DNA of 64,000 bases from Candidatus Nitrospira kreftii (GCA_014058405.1 CP047423.1:310001-374000), one strand, 5' to 3'. Shown: positions 50,561 through 61,072, counted from the stretch's first letter. Translations and numbers: made by a program. Notes: generated by a model not told the origin, from the sequence alone.

Positions 50561-52372
50561 ATGAATTCCAAGGTAAAAAATCTGCTGTTATGGGGCATGA
50601 TCGGCTTGTTCATAGCCTTGCTGTTGAATATGTTTTCCGTTCCGACGCATGCGCCGGAAGAAGAAGTCTATTTCAGTGATTTCATGGCGAAAGTAGACCA
50701 GGGTGCGGTGGTGAAGGTCATCATCCGAGGCCGTCACATCAGTGGAGTCCTAAAAGACAACACACGAATCCACACCTATGCCGCGGATGATCCTGAACTG
50801 ATCACGATGTTGCGGGAAAGAGGAGTTCAGATCGAGGTGAAACCAGCAGGTGAGACCCCATGGTACATCACGTTTTTGTATACATGGGGTCCCTTTATAT
50901 TGTTCCTCGGACTCTTCTTGTTCTTCATGCGGCGGATGCAAGCCGGAGGCAATAGCGCATTGTCGTTCGGCAAGAGCCGTGCGCGGATGCTGACGGAGGA
51001 ACACAAGAAGGTCACCTTTGCTGATGTGGCTGGAGTCGATGAGGCGAAAAACGACGTGCAGGAGATCGTCGAGTTCTTAAAAGATCCTCGCAAGTTTCAG
51101 TCGCTGGGCGGCCGCATTCCCAAGGGGGTGTTGGTGGTCGGTCCGCCCGGGACGGGGAAGACTTTGTTGGCGAAGGCTGTCGCAGGCGAGGCCGGTGTGC
51201 CCTTCTTCAGCATCAGCGGGTCTGATTTTGTGGAGATGTTTGTCGGGGTCGGCGCATCGCGTGTGCGCGACCTGTTTGAACAGGGGAAGAAACACGCCCC
51301 CTGCATCATCTTCATTGATGAAATTGATGCAGTAGGTCGTCTGCGTGGAGCAGGCTTGGGGGGCGGCCATGACGAACGAGAGCAAACGTTGAATCAGCTG
51401 CTCGTCGAGATGGATGGGTTCGACACGACGGAAGGCGTCATCTTGGTCGCGGCGACCAATCGGCCGGATGTCCTGGACCCGGCCCTACTCCGCCCCGGGC
51501 GATTTGATCGCCAGGTGGTGGTCGATCGGCCGGACCTTCGTGGCCGAGCTGAAATTCTCAAAGTCCATACGAAAAAGGTGCCGGTGGCAGCCAACGTGGA
51601 GCTGAACACGATTGCACGCGGGACGCCTGGATTCTCAGGAGCCGATCTCGAAAATCTGGTCAACGAGGCCGCGTTGTGGGCCGCTCGTCAGAACAAGACC
51701 GAAGTCGATGCCGTCGATTTCGAGATGGCTAAAGACAAGATTCTGATGGGAGCCGAACGGAAGAGCATGATTCTGACTGAAGAAGAGAAACGGATTACCG
51801 CCTATCATGAAGCCGGACATGCCTTAATGGCCAGACTTTTGCCAGGGACGGATCCGGTGCACAAGGTCACCATTATTCCGCGTGGGCGTGCGCTGGGAGT
51901 CACGATGCAGTTACCGACGGAGGATCGGCATAGCTATACCAAAGAATTCTTGTGCAATAGGCTGGCCGTGCTGATGGGTGGTCGAGTGGCAGAAGAGCTG
52001 GTGTTCAAACATGTGACGACAGGGGCAGGGAACGATCTCAATCAGGCCACGGATCTTGCTCGCAAGATGGTCTGTGAGTGGGGCATGAGTGACAAATTGG
52101 GGCCATTGACGTTCGGCCAGAAAAACGACTCGGTATTCCTGGGGCGGGACTGGACTGCCAAAAGGGACCTCAGCGAACGAGTTGCGAAGGAGATTGATCT
52201 CGAGATCAAGCAGTTTGTCACTGAAAACTACGAGCGAGCCAAGCAAGTGTTGACCGAACATATGGCCGGTTTGAACGCATTAGCCGAGGCGCTGTTGATC
52301 AAAGAATCGCTGGACGCGTTAGATATCGACCGAATTCTTACGGAGTCTTCCGCGGGAACTGTGCCTGCCTAA
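50561..52372 (+). CDS. ftsH: ATP-dependent zinc metalloprotease FtsH
   Basis: 603 residues. Two N-terminal membrane helices ([18 protein letters not shown] and [18 protein letters not shown]) flank a periplasmic domain. AAA motifs: [32 protein letters not shown], the SRH region with RPGRFDRQ; protease zinc site [14 protein letters not shown] and [17 protein letters not shown]. It degrades membrane and regulatory proteins. ATG at 50561 follows GGGGGGAG; an upstream in-frame ATG is less likely. Confidence 0.95.
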   Translation: MNSKVKNLLLWGMIGLFIALLLNMFSVPTHAPEEEVYFSDFMAKVDQGAVVKVIIRGRHISGVLKDNTRIHTYAADDPELITMLRERGVQIEVKPAGETPWYITFLYTWGPFILFLGLFLFFMRRMQAGGNSALSFGKSRARMLTEEHKKVTFADVAGVDEAKNDVQEIVEFLKDPRKFQSLGGRIPKGVLVVGPPGTGKTLLAKAVAGEAGVPFFSISGSDFVEMFVGVGASRVRDLFEQGKKHAPCIIFIDEIDAVGRLRGAGLGGGHDEREQTLNQLLVEMDGFDTTEGVILVAATNRPDVLDPALLRPGRFDRQVVVDRPDLRGRAEILKVHTKKVPVAANVELNTIARGTPGFSGADLENLVNEAALWAARQNKTEVDAVDFEMAKDKILMGAERKSMILTEEEKRITAYHEAGHALMARLLPGTDPVHKVTIIPRGRALGVTMQLPTEDRHSYTKEFLCNRLAVLMGGRVAEELVFKHVTTGAGNDLNQATDLARKMVCEWGMSDKLGPLTFGQKNDSVFLGRDWTAKRDLSERVAKEIDLEIKQFVTENYERAKQVLTEHMAGLNALAEALLIKESLDALDIDRILTESSAGTVPA

Positions 52373-52497
52373 AAAACCCGACCGGATGGTTATTCGAATG
52401 GTGTCTGCGTGTTCGCATGAGCGAACCTTGCGTTGACGCCTCCATTCTTGGTTGTGTATAACCGAATGGACAATGAGGGATTCTTTCTGAGGGATGT

Positions 52498-53604
52498 ATG
52501 TACGCACGTGAGTTTCGTGATGGTGCAAAGGACGGGCTAGAGGCGCTGGAGCCGCTCGATCCCGAAAAAATTACTTCGTTCAGCGAACTGCTTGAGGCGA
52601 TGGGCAAGACCGCTTTCGGAGGACGCCATCTCGGCAAAGCGTTCGATGTGCTCTGGGCGATGATCGAGGATCCGGACTGCCGGGTCGTCATGACGCTGTC
52701 CGGCGCCATGACCATTGCCAAGATGGGAAAGATCATCACGAAGATGATCGATGAGGGTATGGTGCACTGCATCATCTCGACCGGAGCCTTGATGGCTCAC
52801 GGTCTCAGTGAGTCTGTCGGAAAGACGCACTATCGACATGACCCGTCGATGAGCGATGAAGAGCTCTTTCGAAAGGGGTATAATCGCGTCTACGACACGC
52901 TCGAAATGGAAGCCAATTTGAATTATGTCGAGCACGTCGTCACCCGGACCGTGAAGCGTTTGAACGATGATCGGCCGCTTTCATCGGAAATCCTTACAAG
53001 AGAATTAGGGAAGACCTTGGCCGAAGAGTTCGACGGCGAAGGTATTCTGAAAAGCGCCTACTTGAAAAAGGTGCCGGTATTTATCCCGGCCTTTACCGAT
53101 TCGGAAGTGGGCCTCGACATGGGAACGTGGGCGATGGCGAGAGAGGTCGATCGAGTCCGGTCGCAGGCTGGTCACAAGGACGATTTGGCCATCCTACAAA
53201 CCATTCTGCAATCCTATCCGTCGTTTAACCCGTATCTGGATCTCAATAGCTATGCCGACCATGTTCTCTCAGCTAAACGTCTTGGCATCTTTACGATCGG
53301 TGGAGGCGTCCCGCGGAACTGGGCGCAACAGGTTGGTCCGTACATCGAAATCGGTAATTTGCGATTAGGGCTCTCCGTGAAGCCCCCTCGTTTTCAGTAT
53401 GGGGTGAGAATCTGTCCGGAACCGGACTATTGGGGAGGGCTGAGTGGGTGTACCTATCAAGAAGGGCTCTCCTGGGGAAAGTTTGTGACTCCCAAGGATG
53501 GTGGCCGATTCGCCGAAGTCTTGAGCGATGCGACGGTCGTATGGCCCTTGTTGATGATGGGGCTTCTCGAGAGGAAAAAGGCTGGCGTGGTGCGTCACTC
53601 GTGA
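52498..53604 (+). CDS. Deoxyhypusine synthase-like enzyme
   Basis: 368 residues of the DHS family: VVMTLSGAMTIAKMGKIITKM, IISTGALMAHGLSESVGKTHY and, near the C-terminus, EGLSWGKFVTP, which holds the Lys that forms the enzyme-substrate imine in DHS. Bacteria lack eIF5A, and DHS-like bacterial proteins are linked to polyamine chemistry such as homospermidine formation. The arginine decarboxylase and agmatinase 5-7 kb downstream support a polyamine role. Its stop overlaps the next gene (GTGA). Confidence 0.85.
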   Translation: MYAREFRDGAKDGLEALEPLDPEKITSFSELLEAMGKTAFGGRHLGKAFDVLWAMIEDPDCRVVMTLSGAMTIAKMGKIITKMIDEGMVHCIISTGALMAHGLSESVGKTHYRHDPSMSDEELFRKGYNRVYDTLEMEANLNYVEHVVTRTVKRLNDDRPLSSEILTRELGKTLAEEFDGEGILKSAYLKKVPVFIPAFTDSEVGLDMGTWAMAREVDRVRSQAGHKDDLAILQTILQSYPSFNPYLDLNSYADHVLSAKRLGIFTIGGGVPRNWAQQVGPYIEIGNLRLGLSVKPPRFQYGVRICPEPDYWGGLSGCTYQEGLSWGKFVTPKDGGRFAEVLSDATVVWPLLMMGLLERKKAGVVRHS

Positions 53605-55244
53605 GACGAATGATTGGCCGATGGCTGGCTCCCCTATGTATCGGTAGCATCCTCATATGGTCTTCAGCAGCCTCCGCCGGAGATTCGCCGGATACCGACG
53701 TCCGGGTGAGGGGGCAGGCCAATGCGCCCCTGACCTTGATCGAATACTCTGATTTCACCTGTGGGTACTGTCTGAAATTTTTCAAAGACACCTGGCCGCG
53801 CATTCAAGCCCGGTATGTCGATACCGGGAAAGTCCGATTTATCTACCGCGATTATCCACGCGCAGATCAAGGTCCGGGCGTCGACGCGGCGGCGGCGGCG
53901 CGCTGTGCCGGAGCGCAGGGCAAGTATTGGGCGATGCATGATCGCTTGTTTGCCGAAGGGGGCCGACTTGACAAGCAAGTGTACCTTCGCCATACATCGG
54001 CAATCGGTCTGGATCAGCCCGCATTTGAGCGATGCTTCAAAGATGGACGATACACCAGCGCAATTTTCGAAGATCGTCAGGAAGCCAACCGGTGGGGGTT
54101 CCATGGAACTCCCGGGTTCATTCTTAAGAGAACGGCGAGTGAACCGACTGAGAAAGAGCCGGCCGTCGCGATACCTGGAGCATTTCCTTTCGAGATGTTC
54201 GCGGAAGAAATTGATCGATTGTTAGCGAGCGGCACAAAGAGTTCAGTTCAGATTACTCGACAGGAGCAGGAGAAAAAGGAGCAAGAGGAGCGTCAGGCAG
54301 TTGCTAAGCGTGAACGTGAGGCCCAAGTGGCGCGGGAAGCGCAGGCCCGAGTGGAGTACGAGCGGCAGCATCCAGAGATCGCCCGTGCGCGGGAAGCAGA
54401 GGCAGCTGCCCAAGAACAATGCGCCCAGTGCAAATCGAGCTGTGATGATCAATCATACCCCTGCACTTTAGCCTGCGTAGGCAACAATCCGGCTGACACG
54501 ATGTGCATAGGGAGGTGCCAAGTAGCTCTCGACACATGTAAGAATACCTGTGAGGAGCAGCGGGACACTCTAATTGTACAAGCGGGTGGTACGCCTCGGG
54601 GCACTAGTAGTAGCGGAAGCGCAGCTTTACTCCAAGGCCTCGTGACTATGGCGGATAGCCTGGCTGCGGCTAAAGGGCTCCCCTCATCGGGAGCCAGGGG
54701 ATCAATGACCCCACCGAACCTAGCGTCTACTCAATCGGGGACCTCGGCGCTTGAGCAGAACCAATCCACTGCCAAAGAATTTCCCCCATCGGGAACCAGC
54801 GGATTTCCTACTTCAGGGGCCCCACCACGGCGAGGATCTGCTCACTCGTGTCCGACCTCGTTGGCCCACTTGGCACCGAAGCTTCCCCAGTATGATGTTC
54901 CCGATCTACAACGGGCTAGGTCTGCGATCCTTCAGCTAAGTACCACTGAAATGTATCAGCGGATGCTTGACTCGGGCATCACGCCTGCGAATGGTGCAAA
55001 GATGGCAATCCAGGACGTAGAGAAAGTAGAACAGCAAAGGGAAGTTGCCAAACAGTGCGTACGACAGACTGCAGCCAACCCCGAATCGGTAATCTCGGCA
55101 CTTGAGCGTGGGACGTATAGATCTCCTAACCCGGAAGCCCGAGGAGTATTAGACGGGTGCGCAAGGGGATATGTGCTTATGCACTATCAGGCAGTCGCGA
55201 CTAAAGCAGCCGCGGTCGCCATCGCATGCATGGCCCGACAGTAG
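53601..55244 (+). CDS. Secreted DsbA-like protein fused to coiled coil and Cys-rich domains
   Basis: 547 residues. Signal peptide (about 4-25, ending ASA), then a DsbA-type thioredoxin fold: DFTCGYCLKFF holds CxxC, and GFHGTPGFIL the cis-Pro. After residue ~215 comes a Glu/Gln/Arg coiled coil (QEQEKKEQEERQAVAKRERE), then a Cys block CAQCKSSC...CTLACV...CIGRCQ...CKNTCEEQ, a Ser/Pro/Gly-rich linker, and a C-terminal helical Cys-containing domain. DsbA proteins are ~200 residues, so more than half is extra. GTG start overlaps the DHS stop. Confidence 0.7.
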   Translation: MRRMIGRWLAPLCIGSILIWSSAASAGDSPDTDVRVRGQANAPLTLIEYSDFTCGYCLKFFKDTWPRIQARYVDTGKVRFIYRDYPRADQGPGVDAAAAARCAGAQGKYWAMHDRLFAEGGRLDKQVYLRHTSAIGLDQPAFERCFKDGRYTSAIFEDRQEANRWGFHGTPGFILKRTASEPTEKEPAVAIPGAFPFEMFAEEIDRLLASGTKSSVQITRQEQEKKEQEERQAVAKREREAQVAREAQARVEYERQHPEIARAREAEAAAQEQCAQCKSSCDDQSYPCTLACVGNNPADTMCIGRCQVALDTCKNTCEEQRDTLIVQAGGTPRGTSSSGSAALLQGLVTMADSLAAAKGLPSSGARGSMTPPNLASTQSGTSALEQNQSTAKEFPPSGTSGFPTSGAPPRRGSAHSCPTSLAHLAPKLPQYDVPDLQRARSAILQLSTTEMYQRMLDSGITPANGAKMAIQDVEKVEQQREVAKQCVRQTAANPESVISALERGTYRSPNPEARGVLDGCARGYVLMHYQAVATKAAAVAIACMARQ

Positions 55245-55251
55245 GTTCAGT

Positions 55252-56214
55252 ATGAAATATATGCGTTGTGTATTTGCTGCAATACTCTCTGCATTCCCCA
55301 TACTCGCGGAAGCCGCAGATCTGGAGCTATTGTCGGCCTCGCAAAACCCAACTCCTCAAGAGTGCGCGGCTATTGCTGGTCATAACTCTCGGATAGAGCA
55401 GAGCCTAGTCGCACAACACAATCGGTGTCTTGGCGCTTCAGCTTCGGCTAGTTTCGGCGAATACAAACTTGCCCACCCCTGCTCGAAGCTAGCCTGTCGT
55501 GAGATCCATCTCGGAATGCACAAGGCACATGAACAGATCGCCACCATTGCACGTGACTGTCAATCTCGCATTCCAAGAGAGGTGAGAAGCAGCTTGAGCG
55601 GTAACGCTGATCGAGGTTCGGCAGAGGACGTTAGCACGCAAACGGAATCCAAAAGATGGGCAGTTCAGATAGACGAACTATTGGGCAGAACTGAGCAAGC
55701 TGTCGAGATCGTCAAGAGTCGAGATCGTCCCTGGAGCTTGGCAGAGTTGGCATGGGGTGATTCGGTGGTGAGTATCAGGAAGAGGCTGGCAGATCGCCTG
55801 TCGGGTGGCGCTACTAAAGACAACTTGGACTGGGATGTCTATGACTTAATTTTTAACAGGGCATACGACGCACAGATTGCGAATGCACAGGCAGCGGGAA
55901 ATCCTCTCGCGAGAGTAATTAATGAAGGGATGCTATCGCGCTTATATGTCACACATGCAGATATCGTGGGACAACTTGATCGCGCGCTAAGAGACATAAG
56001 CCATGTTGCAGCGCAATTGCCGGCGCTTCCGTCAACGAATCGCCATCCTCAGCGCTCTGATACTAGCAGTAGTAAGACGCGAGAGAGTTATAGACCGCCT
56101 GATCGTTCGCAGCAGTGCGCCGTCTTTCAGGATATGGAAGGGAGCTCTGCCCTCCTTGACAAAGACCCTGGCACTTGGATGGCGCTTAACGAGCGGTGCA
56201 ATGGCGGGCGGTGA
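55252..56214 (+). CDS. Secreted Cys-containing protein of unknown function
   Basis: 320 residues with a signal peptide (MKYMRCVFAAILSAFPILAEA). The mature part has Cys-containing helical text (PQECAAIAGHNSRIEQSL, HNRCLGAS, LACREIHLG) and a disordered Ser-rich region before QCAVFQDMEG. No family recognised. It lies 8 nt after the DsbA-like chimera, which suggests that its disulfides could be the substrate of that protein. Confidence 0.55.
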   Translation: MKYMRCVFAAILSAFPILAEAADLELLSASQNPTPQECAAIAGHNSRIEQSLVAQHNRCLGASASASFGEYKLAHPCSKLACREIHLGMHKAHEQIATIARDCQSRIPREVRSSLSGNADRGSAEDVSTQTESKRWAVQIDELLGRTEQAVEIVKSRDRPWSLAELAWGDSVVSIRKRLADRLSGGATKDNLDWDVYDLIFNRAYDAQIANAQAAGNPLARVINEGMLSRLYVTHADIVGQLDRALRDISHVAAQLPALPSTNRHPQRSDTSSSKTRESYRPPDRSQQCAVFQDMEGSSALLDKDPGTWMALNERCNGGR

Positions 56215-56464
56215 CGCGGCACCAAAATAGGTGGCACGTCGGCGAGGCAATTGCTATGACAACGCCCCGATGGAGAGTTTCTGGGAGAAGCTCAAAACTG
56301 AGCTGGGCCATCATCGGCGCTGTGAGACCCGTGAGCAGGCGCAGCACGAGATCTCGGAGTACATCGAGAGCTTCTATACCCGGCAGCGGCGGCACTCCCG
56401 GCTCGGGAATCGCTCGCCAGTGGCATGTGCCCAGCAGTGGGCCCGTCAACAGCTGGCGGCGTAA
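56215..56464 (+). mobile_element. IS3-family transposase remnant (3' end of orfB)
   Basis: Encodes RRRGNCYDNAPMESFWEKL then KTE and HEISEYIESFYTRQRRHSRLG, the conserved end of IS3/IS2-type orfB with the catalytic Glu. The rest is missing; the junction lies at the end of the preceding gene. This marks an old insertion or deletion event here. It is not the same IS as at 42507. Confidence 0.8.
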
Positions 56465-56622
56465 GGCTGCAACTCATGGCGTCCACGATTGATAACCGGT
56501 GTCACAAAGTAGAGTGAGTGGGCGGCTGAGGAATACGAAACGAAGGTGGATTTGTGCGCGTAGGGTTGACATCGGTACTCAGGTACGATAGTCCTCTCCG
56601 ACAATAAAGGTAGGGTGCCTCT

Positions 56623-56895
56623 ATGGATTCGATACAATCGTTCTGGCCCGTGTCCCATCGTGACGATGACTTCTGGGTCTGTATGTCTTGTCTGACGGAA
56701 GTCTTTTACCGAAAAGTTCCCATGCCGGACTGTCCGTCCTGTCATGGTGTTTCAACGTATGAAGGTTTTACCTTGGAGGCAATTCGCGATTGGGGAACAG
56801 AAGAGTTGATCGCGAAGGCTGTTGCCGCACAAGAGACAGCGACTTCAACTCCATCTCCCGTTGAATCTGCCGCACCGATTGAAGCGGCGGATTAA
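56623..56895 (+). CDS. Small zinc-ribbon protein
   Basis: 90 residues: WVCMSCLTEVFYRK and PDCPSCHGVSTYEG form a four-Cys zinc ribbon, followed by a helical, Thr/Pro/Ala-rich tail. No known family. It starts a plus-strand run with the aldehyde dehydrogenase 35 nt later. Confidence 0.6.
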   Translation: MDSIQSFWPVSHRDDDFWVCMSCLTEVFYRKVPMPDCPSCHGVSTYEGFTLEAIRDWGTEELIAKAVAAQETATSTPSPVESAAPIEAAD

Positions 56896-56930
56896 TACCA
56901 ACTTCTCGACGGACTCCAGCGAGTCTTCCA

Positions 56931-58385
56931 GTGCAGGAATCCCGACCATTCCTCGTTCATGGCCAATGGAAGCAGGGCCAGATTGCGGCCCCGGTCGTTG
57001 ATCCGTTCTCTGGGAAGCTTGTCGCGCGGGTCGATCAAGCCACGGAGTACGACGTCGACCAGGCCATGGCATCGACATCCAGCGCGGCTGGTCCGATGGG
57101 TCAGCTACCGTCCCATGCCCGATATGATATTCTCCAACAGATCGCCGCGCTTCTCTATCGACGTCGAGATGAGTTTGCCCAGACGATTACAATGGAGGCG
57201 GGCAAACCGATTACCGATGCGAAACGGGAAGTCAGCCGGGCCATTCAAACGTTCACGGTTGCGGCGGAAGAAGCACGACGAATTCCGGGGGAAGTGATCC
57301 CGCTCGATTGGACTCCCGGCTTTGATACGCATATTGGTCTGCTTCGCCGTTTTCCCATCGGTCCGATTCTCGGGATTACTCCCTTCAACTTTCCACTCAA
57401 TCTAGTGGCGCATAAGGTTGCGCCGGCGCTCGCATCTGGTAATTCGATTCTCATCAAACCGGCTCCTCAAACACCACTGACAGCCCTCTTGCTTGGAGAG
57501 GTTGCCGTAGAGGCGGGGGTTCCTCCGGGTGGACTGAATGTCGTGCCGTGCGACAATCTCGTGGCTGAACGGATGGTGGTCGATCCACGATTCAAGTTGC
57601 TGAGTTTCACCGGCAGTGTCGCGGTGGGATGGATGTTGAAGGCCAAGTGCGGAAAGAAAAAAGTCACGCTTGAGCTCGGTGGCAATGCGGGTGTCGTGAT
57701 CGAATCGGATGCTGATATCGAGCTCGCCGCCCAGCGTTGCGCTGCCGGTGGATTTGGGTATGCCGGCCAGACCTGCATTTCCGTACAGCGCATCTTCGTT
57801 CACCATTCGATCGCTGACCTGTTTACGACCAAGTTGCTCATGCATGTGGCTCGGTTGAAGACGGGCGATCCGACCGACGAGACGACGAGCATCGGACCCC
57901 TCATTGACCATGCCGCCGCTGAACGAGTGGAAGGTTGGATCGGTGAGGCCGTGGCAGACGGGGCGCGCGTGCTGCTGGGTGGAAAGCGGACGGGATCGCT
58001 GGTTGAGGCGACGGTGCTGTCGAATGTGAACCCCGAGATGAAGGTCTCGTGCCGAGAAGTGTTCGGACCGGTCGTGACGGTGACGCCCTATCGACAGCTG
58101 AGTGAGGCCGTCGCATTGCTCAACCAATCGGACTTTGGATTGCAGGCCGGCATTTTCACGCAGGACGTTAATAAGATTTTTTATGCATATCGTCATCTAG
58201 ACGTCGGTGCGGTCTTGGCCAACGAGATTCCGACGTTTCGGGCGGATCATATGCCTTACGGAGGGGTGAAAGATTCCGGTTTAGGACGCGAAGGTATTCG
58301 AGCGGCGATTGAAGATATGACGGAGCCGCGCATGCTCATTATGAATTTGAAGGAACCGTTCGGCTCGACAGAAAAAATTGTCTAG
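56931..58385 (+). CDS. NAD(P)-dependent aldehyde dehydrogenase
   Basis: 484 residues, GTG start. PITDAKREVSRAIQ, FNFPLNLVAHKVAPALASGN, SFTGSVAVGWMLK, catalytic Glu in LELGGNAGVV, catalytic Cys in GQTCISVQ, and EVFGPVVTV are all in place. Substrate not clear. Position beside the polyamine genes allows an aminoaldehyde substrate, but the family also includes lactaldehyde and glyceraldehyde-type enzymes. Confidence 0.85.
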   Translation: MQESRPFLVHGQWKQGQIAAPVVDPFSGKLVARVDQATEYDVDQAMASTSSAAGPMGQLPSHARYDILQQIAALLYRRRDEFAQTITMEAGKPITDAKREVSRAIQTFTVAAEEARRIPGEVIPLDWTPGFDTHIGLLRRFPIGPILGITPFNFPLNLVAHKVAPALASGNSILIKPAPQTPLTALLLGEVAVEAGVPPGGLNVVPCDNLVAERMVVDPRFKLLSFTGSVAVGWMLKAKCGKKKVTLELGGNAGVVIESDADIELAAQRCAAGGFGYAGQTCISVQRIFVHHSIADLFTTKLLMHVARLKTGDPTDETTSIGPLIDHAAAERVEGWIGEAVADGARVLLGGKRTGSLVEATVLSNVNPEMKVSCREVFGPVVTVTPYRQLSEAVALLNQSDFGLQAGIFTQDVNKIFYAYRHLDVGAVLANEIPTFRADHMPYGGVKDSGLGREGIRAAIEDMTEPRMLIMNLKEPFGSTEKIV

Positions 58386-58538
58386 AAGATATTGCGAAGC
58401 CAGTCCAATCTTGCTACAACAAACGCCCGACACGGCAGTTCATCTGGTCCGGTTTGTTTGTCTGGCTGACCGCTCGCGACCACGTCACCAAACAACTTCC
58501 AAACAGCCAGAAAAGTCGATTACCAGACGAAAGGGGAG

Positions 58539-59111
58539 ATGATGGTACCTACGCACATGTTTCTCACGAGAGGTGTGGGAGTTCACAGGGAGAAGCTGGC
58601 ATCCTTCGAAGAAGCGTTGCGCAGCGCCGGCGTGGCATACTGCAACCTCGTCAGCGTGTCTTCCATCCTCCCACCGCATTGTAAGGTCATCCCCCGAAAA
58701 CGCGGAGAGAAACTGTTGAAGCCTGGAGAGATTACGTTCTGCGTGATGGCTCGTTCAGAAACCAACGAGCGAAACCAGCTGGTTTCGGCGTCGGTCGGCC
58801 TCGCGAAGCCCACGGATCTCGGCACATACGGATACCTGTCAGAGCACCATGCGCACGGTGAGACGGATGAGGAGACCGGAGAATATACGGAGGATTTGGC
58901 TGCGCAAATGCTGGCGACGACCTTAGGAGTCGAGTTTGATCCGAACGTCGCTTGGAAAGAGCGCGAACAGGTATTTAAAATGGGCGGGAAAATCGTGAAG
59001 ACGCTGAACATCACCCAATCCGCCGTCGGGAAAAAGGGCAAGTGGACAACAGTCATCGCGCTGGCCGTCTTCATTCCACCAGAGAATGTTCCCAACCGTC
59101 CCCGCCGATAG
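58539..59111 (+). CDS. Pyruvoyl-dependent arginine decarboxylase
   Basis: 190 residues of the archaeal PvlArgDC family: [21 protein letters not shown], and the self-cleavage site in [13 protein letters not shown], where the second Ser becomes the pyruvoyl group. [20 protein letters not shown] is also typical. It turns arginine into agmatine and CO2, and its agmatine product is used by the next gene. Confidence 0.92.
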   Translation: MMVPTHMFLTRGVGVHREKLASFEEALRSAGVAYCNLVSVSSILPPHCKVIPRKRGEKLLKPGEITFCVMARSETNERNQLVSASVGLAKPTDLGTYGYLSEHHAHGETDEETGEYTEDLAAQMLATTLGVEFDPNVAWKEREQVFKMGGKIVKTLNITQSAVGKKGKWTTVIALAVFIPPENVPNRPRR

Positions 59112-59177
59112 GATCTAATCGGGTTAGCTGCGTCGGTGAGACCTCATCTGATCAGCTAACGGAAGGGGAGAACGCCC

Positions 59178-60110
59178 GTGACGCTTCCCGCTGGTTGGGA
59201 GGGACCGAACCATAACTTTCTCGGCATCGACGAACCCTGGTGTCATCCGGACCGAGCGGGCGTCTACGTACTGCCGGCTCCCTACGAGCACACTTCCAGC
59301 TACATCCGTGGATCTGACCGCGGGCCCTCGGCTATTCTGGAAGCGTCCAGTCAGGTCGAATTGTACGACGAACAGCTCCGGTGTGAACCCTATCGTGAAT
59401 GGGGTGGAATCGCGACAGCGGCGCCGTTGAATCTCGACGGGAAAGTCGATCGCGCAGCCGTCGATGCCATTGAGGCATTTGTTTCTCCCCACGTCGGAGC
59501 CGGACGGTTTCTGGTCACGCTGACGGGCGAACACACGGGCGCCTTAGGGGCGATCCGAGCCCACGCCAAACGATACCAGCAGATGACGGTCGTGCAGATC
59601 GACGCCCACGGAGATCTGCGGGATGCCTATCTCGGCAATCCGTTCAGCCATGCCAGCGTCATGGCGCGGGTCGTGGAAGATGGTTTATCCCTGGTCCAGG
59701 TTGGGATCCGATCGATCAGTCCGGAAGAGGTGGCTCGTATCGGCGCCACGGACCGGATCAAGACGTTTTTTGCGGCCAACATCCTTGATCCGTCAGGTCC
59801 ATATGAAGGGAGGGCCACGAAATGGATACCGGACGTGGTGGCCGCCTGCCGAACGCCCATCTATCTCACATTCGACTGCGACGGATTGGATGCGTCACTT
59901 GTGCCCGCGCTTGGGACCCCTGAGCCGGGCGGCCTTGGCTGGTACGATACGCTCAATCTCATCACGGCGCTCGCCAACGGGCCAGGAATTGTGGGGATGG
60001 ATGTCAGCGAGATTGCCCCAATCGAAGGTTTTGTCGCGCCGCAATTCTCCGTCGCACGTTTGATCTATCGTATACTCGGTCGTATCAAGGCCGGACGTCG
60101 CGTTCACTAA
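59178..60110 (+). CDS. speB: Agmatinase-family ureohydrolase
   Basis: 310 residues, GTG start. Manganese ligands: His in LTGEHTGAL, QIDAHGDLRD, and FDCDGLDASLVPA. The usual GGDHS is GEHTG here. It hydrolyses agmatine to putrescine and urea. It lies 66 nt after the arginine decarboxylase on the same strand, so both steps of the pathway are coupled. Confidence 0.9.
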   Translation: MTLPAGWEGPNHNFLGIDEPWCHPDRAGVYVLPAPYEHTSSYIRGSDRGPSAILEASSQVELYDEQLRCEPYREWGGIATAAPLNLDGKVDRAAVDAIEAFVSPHVGAGRFLVTLTGEHTGALGAIRAHAKRYQQMTVVQIDAHGDLRDAYLGNPFSHASVMARVVEDGLSLVQVGIRSISPEEVARIGATDRIKTFFAANILDPSGPYEGRATKWIPDVVAACRTPIYLTFDCDGLDASLVPALGTPEPGGLGWYDTLNLITALANGPGIVGMDVSEIAPIEGFVAPQFSVARLIYRILGRIKAGRRVH

Positions 60111-60248
60111 GCCGGATACTGAAACAGGCCACCCGCATCGTTCTCGCTTCGCTCAGACGCTCGACATACACGGAACCGTACGACTCGCGTGTTCGCTCGC
60201 TGCGGCTGACCATGGGAAGAGCGTGTCTAGGGCGTCGGGGTTGGGCGG

Positions 60249-61010
60249 GTGAGAAGAGGAACCTGTTTGAGTCTCCGGCGACTAGACCAATATCCTGTGG
60301 CTCACACTATCCGCATCAATAAGTTCTTCACGGAACATGGGATTTGCTCTCGGCGGGAAGCCGACCGTCTGATCGAGTCGGGTGTCATCACTATTAATGG
60401 ACGGGTGGCCAAGCTCGGCGACCAAGTAGAACCCTCAGACATCATTGCCCGCGAGGGCCGCATCATCCCCTGGGGTAAGGCCGCTCTATACATCAAGTAC
60501 CATAAGCCGGTTGGAGTGACGACCACGAGTGAGCCCCATATTCCCCGAAACATCATTGCAGAAATCGGGTACCCGGAGCGGATTTTTCCGATCGGAAGAC
60601 TGGATAAAGATTCATCCGGCCTGATTTTATTGACGAACGATGGCGACATCGTCAACGAAATCCTCCGTGCTGAATTCGGCCATGAGCGAGAGTATCTTGT
60701 GCAGGTCGATCGGCCGTTCGACCAATCATTTTTGGATCAGATGTCTCGGGGCGTGATGATTCTTGGGAGTCAAACCAGGCCTTGTCGAATGATTCGGGTG
60801 GGAAGCAATCGGTTTGGTATTGTTCTCACCGAGGGGCGAAACCGGCAGATCCGGCGTATGTGCCAAGCGCTTGGTTATCGGGTGATCAAGTTGCAGCGCA
60901 CGAGGATCATGCACATTACCGTCGAAGGGTTACAGGTGGGTGAATGGAGAGAACTCACGACGCAGGAGCGAGAGCAGCTGTTGGAGGCGATAGGACGCTC
61001 TTTTCGGTGA
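60249..61010 (+). CDS. RluF/RsuA-type 23S rRNA pseudouridine synthase
   Basis: About 253 residues (an internal GTG at 60297 is a possible start). An N-terminal S4 domain (IRINKFFTEHGICSRREADRLI) precedes the catalytic domain with GRLDKDSSGLILLTNDG, where Asp is the nucleophile, and GRNRQIRRMCQALGY. HKPVGVTTTSEP fits the RluF branch. It modifies rRNA in the large subunit. Confidence 0.85.
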   Translation: MRRGTCLSLRRLDQYPVAHTIRINKFFTEHGICSRREADRLIESGVITINGRVAKLGDQVEPSDIIAREGRIIPWGKAALYIKYHKPVGVTTTSEPHIPRNIIAEIGYPERIFPIGRLDKDSSGLILLTNDGDIVNEILRAEFGHEREYLVQVDRPFDQSFLDQMSRGVMILGSQTRPCRMIRVGSNRFGIVLTEGRNRQIRRMCQALGYRVIKLQRTRIMHITVEGLQVGEWRELTTQEREQLLEAIGRSFR

Positions 61011-61072
61011 CGGTCTGTATTGTGCAGTTTTCAACGCGCGGCGTTGCCTAGTGCAGGGAGTTGGATGTGCGA

